Assembly: GCA_007128045.1 (NCBI GenBank)
Contig: SKYG01000281.1
Span: forward strand, 1 to 17,504
From: Bacteroidales bacterium
GTDB taxonomy: Bacteria; Bacteroidota; Bacteroidia; Bacteroidales; UBA7960
Length of the DNA: 17,504 bases
Reading direction: 5' to 3'
Part shown: positions 1 to 6,216 of the stretch, one piece after another
Position numbering within the stretch: the stretch's first letter is position 1
Layout: each line of letters begins with the position of its first letter
Program-made: the position numbers and the translations under genes
The notes under the pieces: model-generated
Database searches by the model: none
Told to the model about the DNA's origin: nothing
The model's input: only the letters and a program-made list of their open reading frames with translations

Positions 1-186
1 CACTGCCGGGAAGGTACCGACTTTACCCTGCAGATCGTGGTGGTGCATATCAGCAGCCTGATTATAGCTGTTGCCAGCGGAAAAATTGCCGGCGCATTCT
101 CCTATGGAACGCTCTTTACCTGTAGCGTTCTATTGGGAATAATAACCCTTTTACTGGTCGTGAGAAGGTACCGGAAAACAAGTTGA
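1..186 (+). CDS. MFS-type transporter, C-terminal end (partial)
   Basis: Frame 1 is open from the window edge to a TGA at 184-186, giving 61 residues. The start lies outside the window. The fragment contains a REGTDFTLQ motif followed by two hydrophobic stretches (about residues 12-34 and 37-55) and a basic tail ending RRYRKTS, as expected for the last two transmembrane helices and cytoplasmic end of a 12-helix transporter. A GTD-[FY]-T-x-Q motif at this place is, from memory, typical of AmpG/RhtX-like members of the major facilitator superfamily, so an inner-membrane solute importer is likely; the substrate cannot be told from the tail. It is on the same strand as the haem-synthesis gene that follows, 161 bp downstream, but that gap holds two repeats, so co-transcription is uncertain. 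Confidence 0.6.
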   Translation, partial: HCREGTDFTLQIVVVHISSLIIAVASGKIAGAFSYGTLFTCSVLLGIITLLLVVRRYRKTS

Positions 187-206
187 TTTGTTGATCTGTT
201 GATTTG
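183..206. repeat. 8-bp tandem repeat array A (TTGATTTG x3)
   Basis: Three 8-bp units lie head to tail: TTGATTTG (183-190), TTGATCTG (191-198), TTGATTTG (199-206). The array begins inside the stop codon of the upstream transporter gene. It belongs to the same unit family as the arrays at 8904, 8972, 9685 and 15696. Confidence 0.75.
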
Positions 207-240
207 AGAACTTACTCTTAAAAGTCCGTTTTTAATGTGT

Positions 241-323
241 CCCGCAGATTTCGCAGATTAACGCAGATGTTATACATTTAATTGTCGTAAATAGAATCAG
301 CGAGAATCAGCGTAATCAGCGGG
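241..323. repeat. CGCAGATT-type imperfect inverted repeat
   Basis: The left arm (241-269) holds three units, CGCAGATTT, CGCAGATTAA and CGCAGATG. The right arm (295-323) holds three units of the form AATCAGCG ending in CGGG. The reverse complement of the right arm matches the left arm at about 22 of 28 positions; four of the six mismatches are the same CAG/CTG-type change, one per unit plus one at a unit junction. The arms are separated by about 25 bp and could form a stem-loop in the leader of the haem-synthesis gene. Repeats of this kind are, as I recall, common between genes in Bacteroidota; their function is not known to me. Confidence 0.65.
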
Positions 324-347
324 AGAATACTTTTTAAATACAGCAAA

Positions 348-1739
348 GTGAGCCATAAACCAGACAATCTTACAAGACATAAAGCACAGGTGATCATTGT
401 GGGGGCGGGACTTACCGGTCTTACGCTGGCCTATTATCTGCGAAAAAGTGGTTTGAAGGTGTTGGTCTTTGAGAAACAGGAGCGTGCAGGGGGTGTCATA
501 CGCACCTTACGGGAGAATGGGTTTGTCTATGAGACGGGCCCCAATACAGGTATTCTGGGTAATCCCCAAGTGATACAGCTGTTCAGTGACCTGTGGCCAG
601 ACTGTACCCTGGAAATTGCCGATGAAAAGGCCAAAAAACGGCTTATCTGGAAAGACGGCCGCTGGCATTGTCTGCCTTCAGGTCTGCTCGAAGCCGTCAG
701 AACGCCCTTGTTTACCTTTGGCGACAAGTTTCGTATTCTCGGAGAGCCATTACGGCGTAAAGGCCAGGATCCCATGGAGAGCCTGTCGGGATTGGTAAAA
801 CGTCGCATGGGGAAAAGCTTTCTGGAGTATGCCGTAGACCCCTTTATCTCCGGCATATATGCCGGAGACCCCGACCGGCTGATCACCCGGTTTGCCTTGC
901 CAAAACTGTATAAGCTGGAGCAAACCTATGGAAGCTTTATAGGAGGTGCTCTCAAAAAGAAGATACTGGAAAAAGAACAAACCCCTGCCAGGGAGGTTTT
1001 CTCTGTTGCAGGAGGTCTTGAGAACCTGGTACTCGCCCTGGAAAAGTCGATCGGGCAGGAACACATCATCTGCGGAGCTACCCAAACTTCGGTCGAGACA
1101 CTGGGCCGGGAGGGTTACAGAATCTATGCCACCGTAAATGGATCAGACCATATGGCCGAAGCACCAGTACTGATCTCTACCATAGGCTCCTATGCACTCC
1201 CTGACCTGTTCCCATCTATCCCACGAGAAGAATTCAACGCCATTGCCAGCCTGGAATATGCCAGGGTAGTGCAGGTTGTGCTGGGCTTCAGGCATTGGAC
1301 AGGTGCCAATATTAAAGCCTTTGGCGGGTTGGTACCTTCGAGGGAGCAACGACACATACTTGGGGTGCTGTTCCCTTCATCATTTCTTTCAGACCGGGCA
1401 CCTGAAGGGGGTGCCTTGCTGAACGTGTTTCTGGGGGGCATGCGCCATCCTGAATACTATGACCTGGGCGATGATCAGATCCTTGAAATGGTGAAAGTTG
1501 AGGTGATGGATATGATGCGCATGCCTGACTATGATCCGGAGCTGGAGAAGGTATTCCGTTACCGTCATGCCATACCACAATACATGGCCGACTCGGAGTC
1601 CCGCATCAAGGCAATAGGCAGGTTGCAAGAGAACTATCCGGGATTGATACTGGCCGGCAACATTCATGAAGGCATCGGAATGGCCGACCGGGTAGCACAA
1701 GCCGTGCGGATAGCGGAGGCGGTTGTTGACAGCCAGTGA
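348..1739 (+). CDS. hemG: Protoporphyrinogen oxidase (HemY/PPOX-type)
   Basis: This 463-residue flavoenzyme most likely oxidises protoporphyrinogen IX to protoporphyrin IX, the penultimate step of haem synthesis. An FAD-binding dinucleotide fold is visible at the N-terminus: GAGLTG (residues 19-24), a hydrophobic beta-alpha-beta, and an acidic residue in VLVFEK, followed by GGVIRT and YETGPNT, which are typical of the PPOX/amine-oxidase family. The C-terminus has the second FAD-contacting motif, LILAGNIHEGIGMADRV. Length fits the oxygen-dependent PPOX family (about 450-480 residues). The symbol follows frequent Bacteroidota usage; hemY is the alternative name for this type. The start chosen is GTG at 348; an in-frame stop (TAA, 288-290) lies upstream with no ATG between, and another GTG just before the FAD fold (about 390) would remove residues that are probably dispensable. 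No other haem gene is in the window. The gene converges on the serpin gene with a 21-bp gap. Confidence 0.88.
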   Translation: MSHKPDNLTRHKAQVIIVGAGLTGLTLAYYLRKSGLKVLVFEKQERAGGVIRTLRENGFVYETGPNTGILGNPQVIQLFSDLWPDCTLEIADEKAKKRLIWKDGRWHCLPSGLLEAVRTPLFTFGDKFRILGEPLRRKGQDPMESLSGLVKRRMGKSFLEYAVDPFISGIYAGDPDRLITRFALPKLYKLEQTYGSFIGGALKKKILEKEQTPAREVFSVAGGLENLVLALEKSIGQEHIICGATQTSVETLGREGYRIYATVNGSDHMAEAPVLISTIGSYALPDLFPSIPREEFNAIASLEYARVVQVVLGFRHWTGANIKAFGGLVPSREQRHILGVLFPSSFLSDRAPEGGALLNVFLGGMRHPEYYDLGDDQILEMVKVEVMDMMRMPDYDPELEKVFRYRHAIPQYMADSESRIKAIGRLQENYPGLILAGNIHEGIGMADRVAQAVRIAEAVVDSQ

Positions 1740-1760
1740 TCAGGGCCTTTGCCGTAACAG

Positions 1761-3032
1761 TTATGAATCAGATGGATCCATGACCCTCCCGGCAAAGATC
1801 ACGGCATTGGTGTATTTTTCCTTGATGAAGAATAAAAATGGACGGTCGACACGGAATAAAACCGGTGTGCTGGGATCAAAGCTGGTAACCCCCACCTCCA
1901 CCGCGGTGACTGCTGCGGCCTCCGTGCCTTCTTCATTTACTTCGACAAATGCCTTGTGAATCACCTCGCTGATAAACAGTTCTGCCTGGGGGTTGATGCC
2001 TGCGAAGTTAGCCATGTTGGGATCAAAGGCAATACCCATGCCCATCCTGGTCAGCACCTGCTTCAGCTTCTGTTCAAAGGCAAAGCTAAACTTCGGCAGC
2101 GTGACGATGAGCTCTCGCTGATCAGAAAAGCTGTCAGACAACTCATGCCACAATGCATCATCAAGGGATTGCTGTACGTCAAACACGCTGGCGTGCTGAT
2201 GGGGCAATACCACGATCATGCTGTAGTTGCCTCTTCCGTAAGGCAACTCGGCAGCACTGAACATGTCGTTGCTGTAGTACCCAAATAGTTCTGACTGGTG
2301 CATCATCGGCACCTGCTTGTTGCCGCCCTGATGCAAGTAAAATGGGGCAGGTGCCGTTTCATTCGGGTCAAACTCATACTTCCACTGACCCTTGAAATAT
2401 ATGGCATTGATCAGGTACATCACCGTTTCCGACGGTATGTTGTCTATAATCTTTTCAATCAGCTTATTGGTGTTGTCTGACACCCACTTATTAATGATAT
2501 CGGCAGCATCAGCACGGTCGAAGTCGAGCGCCCTGACCTCTGCGTTGTAAAAGTCTTTATTGGTTTTGATAAAGGGCGTTTGTACCTGAAAACCCTCACG
2601 GTACCAGATAGAATTCGCGATGGTCATGATCACCTTTGGATCGACCGAGGCCAGGTCTTTTATGAGCTTCTGCCAGGATTCATTGATCTTGTTTACCGGC
2701 AAATCAGGAAGTCGCATGGCCTCATGCATGGCTTGTTGTGTGCTGGCTTCAGCACCGTTGTAGGTCATGGCAAGTGCCAAAGACACGCTGAGGGGCGAGA
2801 TAAATACATTGTCTCCCTCCAAAGCATCCTCCGCAACCTCCCGAAACAAATCAAAGGAAAAGCTTCGCCCATTTTGGATCAATGCTTGCTGTTCTGTGGA
2901 GAGTACAATGGGCTTCGGCTCACCACCAGGAATGTTATTAGTATCTTTTTCACATGAAGAAAAGCCAGTCAACAAGAAGCAGTTTAGTACAATAAAACCT
3001 ATGACAAACGTGTTTTTGGAAATAATTTTCAT
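1761..3032 (-). CDS. Serpin-family protease inhibitor, surface lipoprotein
   Basis: This encodes a 423-residue serpin, a suicide inhibitor that traps serine or cysteine proteases by inserting its cleaved reactive loop into a beta-sheet. Visible serpin signatures are FISPLSVSLALAMTYNGA (78-95), NAIYFKGQW (209-217), the hinge VNEEGTEAAA (365-374) and RPFLFFI (397-403). The canonical EGTEAAA hinge predicts an inhibitory rather than merely structural serpin. Counting from hinge Gly369 as P15 puts the scissile bond at Thr383-Ser384, although the segment after it is about four residues longer than in alpha-1-antitrypsin, so the P1 residue is uncertain. ATG at 3032 was chosen because it starts a lipoprotein signal (basic KIISK, hydrophobic core, FSSC with Cys27); the longer reading to 3098 adds 22 residues ahead of that signal. 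After Cys27 comes EKD, resembling the lipoprotein export signal that sends Bacteroidota lipoproteins to the cell surface. Protection against external proteases is an inference. Confidence 0.93.
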   Translation of the reverse strand: MKIISKNTFVIGFIVLNCFLLTGFSSCEKDTNNIPGGEPKPIVLSTEQQALIQNGRSFSFDLFREVAEDALEGDNVFISPLSVSLALAMTYNGAEASTQQAMHEAMRLPDLPVNKINESWQKLIKDLASVDPKVIMTIANSIWYREGFQVQTPFIKTNKDFYNAEVRALDFDRADAADIINKWVSDNTNKLIEKIIDNIPSETVMYLINAIYFKGQWKYEFDPNETAPAPFYLHQGGNKQVPMMHQSELFGYYSNDMFSAAELPYGRGNYSMIVVLPHQHASVFDVQQSLDDALWHELSDSFSDQRELIVTLPKFSFAFEQKLKQVLTRMGMGIAFDPNMANFAGINPQAELFISEVIHKAFVEVNEEGTEAAAVTAVEVGVTSFDPSTPVLFRVDRPFLFFIKEKYTNAVIFAGRVMDPSDS

Positions 3033-3265
3033 GGCGTGAATACTTTTTAACAAATTTTTGCAATAAATTTTTAAGCCTGCGTTTATATGATAACACAAGG
3101 TCTTATTTATCCTGAATTAACAGTATGTATAATCCAGGCTATAAAGAGCATTGTTTACACAATACGAAAAAAAAGCATTAAATGTTGCATGGAATGCACT
3201 AATTTATGACAAACCTTGCTATCCTGCCTGAATAATACAGGCTGTAATATACAACAAAAACCCAT

Positions 3266-4429
3266 ATGAAGAAGAACACCAAAACCGTATCCCAAAAAAG
3301 AATTGACAAAAACAGAGGTGATGAGTTGTTGCATAAATCACATTTCTTTTTGGATGCATTGATGGAAAACACATCCGATTTTATTTATTTCAAAGATGAA
3401 AACAGCCGGTTTTTAAAGACCAGCCGTTCTCAAACTGATAGTTTTGGTTTGGAAAAGCCAGAAGACGTTATTGGCAAGACCGATTTCGACTTTTTTGAAG
3501 ACAAGCATGCCCAAAAGGCGTATGAGGATGAACAGATGATCATTGCCACCGGAGTACCTTTGATAAACATGGAAGAGGAAGAAGTGTGGCTCAAAGGCAA
3601 TGAAACCTGGGCGTCGACATCTAAATGGCCTTTAAGGGATGATACTGGCCGTATCATTGGCACCTTTGGCATCTCAAGAGATATCTCACAGAAAAAAAGG
3701 GATGAAGAAAAGCTGAAAGCCTATTCAAAAGAGTTGGCCACGCTGAATGCTACCAAAGATAAGTTTTTCTCTATCATCGCGCATGACCTGAAGAACCCCC
3801 TTAGTGCATTGGTTGGCTTTAGCGATCTGGTGGCTCTGTCGTTAGAGAAGAATGACCTCCACATGATCAGGAAGAATGTGAAGATCATGCGAAAAGCATC
3901 TTATCAGGCGTTGGACTTGCTCTCAAACCTGCTTGACTGGGCCCGTTCACAAACAGGAAGTATCATGTTCAATCCTGAAATGATCAACCTGGGTGCTTTT
4001 ACAGATGATATAGTGAACCTGTTTAAGGAATCTTCAAAACAAAAAGGCATCAGGCTGTTTTCGTCTATTCCCAAAGACTTGTTTGTATTTTCTGATAAGT
4101 CAATGACAGGTATTGTCTTGCGCAACCTGGTTTCCAACGCCATTAAGTTTAGCAGCTCCGGCGGCATGGTGGAAATACTGGCTGTCGAGGAGGAAGATCA
4201 TGTAGACGTTTCAGTAAAAGATAATGGAACAGGCCTCAGCCAAAAGGATATTTGCAAGTTATTTAGTGTTACCAGTCAGTTTTCCAAGCCCGGCACTGCC
4301 AAAGAAAAAGGCACCGGACTGGGACTTATACTATGTAAGGAGTTTGCTGAAAAGCAAGGTGGCCGGATATGGGTCAGCAGCAAGCCCGGGGAAGGCAGCA
4401 CCTTTACCTTCAGCATCCCAAAAATATAG
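3266..4429 (+). CDS. Soluble PAS-domain sensor histidine kinase
   Basis: This 387-residue protein has a PAS domain (about 28-145, with the closing GTFGISRDISQKK typical of a PAS/PAC end), a short linker helix, a HisKA dimerisation domain with phospho-acceptor His173 in FFSIIAHDLKNPLSAL, and a HATPase_c domain with N box NLVSNAIKFS (287-296), G1 box DNGTGL (319-324), F region KLFSV and G2 box GTGLGL (349-354). All catalytic motifs are intact. There is no signal peptide or membrane helix, so it should sense a cytoplasmic or diffusible cue through PAS. No response regulator is encoded nearby, making it an orphan kinase within this window. It is divergent from the serpin gene across a 233-bp AT-rich gap (3033-3265) in which I found no convincing promoter match. 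The next gene starts 153 bp downstream on the same strand. Start ATG at 3266; no Shine-Dalgarno sequence is visible. Confidence 0.93.
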   Translation: MKKNTKTVSQKRIDKNRGDELLHKSHFFLDALMENTSDFIYFKDENSRFLKTSRSQTDSFGLEKPEDVIGKTDFDFFEDKHAQKAYEDEQMIIATGVPLINMEEEEVWLKGNETWASTSKWPLRDDTGRIIGTFGISRDISQKKRDEEKLKAYSKELATLNATKDKFFSIIAHDLKNPLSALVGFSDLVALSLEKNDLHMIRKNVKIMRKASYQALDLLSNLLDWARSQTGSIMFNPEMINLGAFTDDIVNLFKESSKQKGIRLFSSIPKDLFVFSDKSMTGIVLRNLVSNAIKFSSSGGMVEILAVEEEDHVDVSVKDNGTGLSQKDICKLFSVTSQFSKPGTAKEKGTGLGLILCKEFAEKQGGRIWVSSKPGEGSTFTFSIPKI

Positions 4430-4455
4430 GGCTTTCCATATGAAATACCCATGTC

Positions 4456-4473
4456 GATTGTTCGGGGACAATC
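4456..4473 (+). terminator. Short hairpin after the kinase gene, possible weak terminator
   Basis: GATTGT (4456-4461) pairs with ACAATC (4468-4473) around the 6-nt loop TCGGGG, 27 bp after the kinase stop codon. There is no T-run directly after it (a T-rich stretch follows only at about 4497), so termination is doubtful. Confidence 0.25.
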
Positions 4474-4510
4474 TCCTTGACACACAGACGCATGATTATT
4501 TTTCATGGGG

Positions 4511-4566
4511 GTCAAAAGTCAAAAGTCGAAGGTCGAAGGTCAAAGGTCAAAGGTCAAAGGTCAAAG
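4511..4566. repeat. 7-bp tandem repeat array (GTCAAAG x8)
   Basis: Eight consecutive heptamers: two GTCAAAA, two GTCGAAG, four GTCAAAG. The last four are perfect copies. The array ends 16 bp before the ATG of the secreted protein gene, so it lies in the leader or promoter. Because the unit is not a multiple of three but contains no stop in two frames, it makes artificial lysine/serine-rich N-terminal extensions in translated frames. Confidence 0.85.
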
Positions 4567-4582
4567 GAAAAAAAATAAACAT

Positions 4583-6121
4583 ATGAAAAAGCTGTTTCTT
4601 TTCGTAGGATGGGTTTTCCTTTGCCTGTCAACGGTTGTGGGTCAATCGCCTGAGCTCAATGCGGAAAAGTATTGGCTGTACCGCGACCGGCTGTTGAATG
4701 AATTCATGGTGTCGAGCGAGGGCAATGAACCCGGAACAAACATCCCTGCTTCTATTCGCCACAGGGGAAGGGGTCAGATGCGCTGGGGTGATGCCACCGT
4801 CAACCTTAGTAATTATATGGCCGTGCTGGCCACAGAATACAGCCTGCTGAAACGACAAGGGCTGCCTGTTTATAACACCTTGCAGGAGCTTCACCGCGCA
4901 CTCCTGACCATGGAAAGGCTGGATGCCAAAGCCCCTGCATTCTTCGACCTGGATCCTTCAAAAGATACCTACCCTTTGCAAGTATACCCTCACGCAGAAA
5001 CCGCACAATACCCTGAAACCACTCTACACCTTGATACGTCACCTCGCCCTCAAAGCACACCATCTGCACCGGCATCTTCTGTTTCAGAGACATTGCCAAC
5101 TTCAGAATACGTCCTGGATGGTTTTTTTATTCGCGATGACGTGCCGCTTAACTTTACACGGCAATGGTCGGGTACACATCCGGTATTTGCAGACTTTCCC
5201 CATGTGAGGTCCGACTTCACGGATCCGGATATCCGCTTAAACGAGATGAGCCAGGATCAGGTCTGGAACCTGATCGTGGGGCTGGCCCTTATCACCCACC
5301 TGGTCGACGACACCACACTGTGGGCCATTTCTGAATACTACGGAAGCAGTCTGCTGAGCCTGGCTGACCGTGCAAGCCTGGCAGCTTACCGCATGATCAA
5401 TGCCATGCAGGCAGAAGCCTGTATTCATCCAGTCAGTTTTCTGGATACCCGTTTGTGTGTGCGCTACTGGCACCTTTACAACCCCTACCTGGGGCAATCT
5501 GTAAAACGTGGCTCCGGCCCCAACTTGTTGAAGTTTGGGTTCGCGGAGGCAGGAAATGTCATTACAGGATACCGCTATGGAGATATGCACTGGAGCAACT
5601 CGGGAAATGCCAGGATATGGTTCAATGTGGCGGGTGCCTTACAGTACTTACAGCGCCTGAGAAGAGAAAGGAATGTGGAGAATCTATACCACATTGCTAC
5701 CACGGCAACTGTGGGCGCCGTGTGGAGCACCGCAGAGCTTGTAAGGCTGTTTAACCGTCACCGGAAGCTCTTCTTCCTCCCCGACCATCAATATGAACAC
5801 CTGGCACTGATATCTTGTGTGTTGCATGGCGACTGTCCGAACATCCTTCAGAAAGAAAACATGTTTTACCTGGAGCTCATCAACAGTGCCCCCATGCACG
5901 GCCCTTTTAATTACAGGGGTAATCCCCGTCAGGAACACGATGCCATGCCGCATTACCGGCATATGGATGAATATCACCATGAATGGTCGTCGGTAAACCG
6001 CTTCGCATGGCCTCACCGGCGAGGCTCCGGCACCATCGAAGCACATGAAGGCGAATACAACGGGCTGGACTATATGCTGCTGTATAACCTGTATTATCTC
6101 GTGTATGACCACTTTGAATAA
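4583..6121 (+). CDS. Secreted protein of unknown function
   Basis: This 512-residue protein has a clear signal peptide (MKKLFLFVGWVFLCLSTVVG, predicted cut near Gly20/Gln21) and no T9SS sorting domain, lipobox or further membrane helix, so it is probably periplasmic or released. I do not recognise a named domain. Residues 70-115 (NLSNYMAVLATEYSLLK, TLQELHRALLTMERLD) and 220-290, 345-400 look largely helical. DGFFIRDD (179-186), YEHLALISCVLHGD (404-417) and YNGLDYMLLYNLYYL (492-506) look like conserved blocks that I recall from uncharacterised secreted Bacteroidota proteins. A helical-bundle or alpha/alpha-barrel fold is inferred. Residues about 136-176 form a Pro/Thr/Ser-rich segment that looks like a linker or insertion. 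The C-terminal part is rich in His, Tyr and Trp (PHYRHMDEYHHEW, 456-468), which might bind metal or a polymer. ATG at 4583 was chosen because it begins the signal peptide; an ATG at 4505 only adds translated heptamer repeat. It may be co-transcribed with the kinase. Confidence 0.85.
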   Translation: MKKLFLFVGWVFLCLSTVVGQSPELNAEKYWLYRDRLLNEFMVSSEGNEPGTNIPASIRHRGRGQMRWGDATVNLSNYMAVLATEYSLLKRQGLPVYNTLQELHRALLTMERLDAKAPAFFDLDPSKDTYPLQVYPHAETAQYPETTLHLDTSPRPQSTPSAPASSVSETLPTSEYVLDGFFIRDDVPLNFTRQWSGTHPVFADFPHVRSDFTDPDIRLNEMSQDQVWNLIVGLALITHLVDDTTLWAISEYYGSSLLSLADRASLAAYRMINAMQAEACIHPVSFLDTRLCVRYWHLYNPYLGQSVKRGSGPNLLKFGFAEAGNVITGYRYGDMHWSNSGNARIWFNVAGALQYLQRLRRERNVENLYHIATTATVGAVWSTAELVRLFNRHRKLFFLPDHQYEHLALISCVLHGDCPNILQKENMFYLELINSAPMHGPFNYRGNPRQEHDAMPHYRHMDEYHHEWSSVNRFAWPHRRGSGTIEAHEGEYNGLDYMLLYNLYYLVYDHFE

Positions 6122-6216
6122 TGCCCCATGATCCAAACCTGTGCACAGGATTAAAAGATTGTCTTTCCATTTTAAACAGGCTTTGCCAGCATGGATGCTG
6201 ATAACCTCTACAGCCT

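Noticed and set aside
1747..1797. Inverted repeat CTTTGCCG / CGGCAAAG between the convergent hemG and serpin genes
   Set aside because: Arms are perfect but 35 bp apart, one arm lies inside the serpin coding sequence, and no T-run follows; chance or weak structure is as likely as a terminator.
3033..3098. Upstream start extending the serpin by 22 residues
   Set aside because: The lipoprotein signal peptide begins at the ATG at 3032; the extension would put 22 residues ahead of it.
4505..4582. Upstream ATG extending the secreted protein by 26 residues
   Set aside because: The extra residues are only translated heptamer repeat (Lys/Ser/Gln-rich) and would place the signal peptide far from the N-terminus.
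4224..4586. 120-residue open frame running from the kinase gene through the heptamer array
   Set aside because: It overlaps the conserved ATP-binding part of the kinase in another frame and continues only because the heptamers lack stops.
5684..6136. 150-residue minus-strand open frame under the unknown secreted protein gene
   Set aside because: It is antisense to a frame with a signal peptide and conserved-looking blocks; its own translation has no signal or domain.
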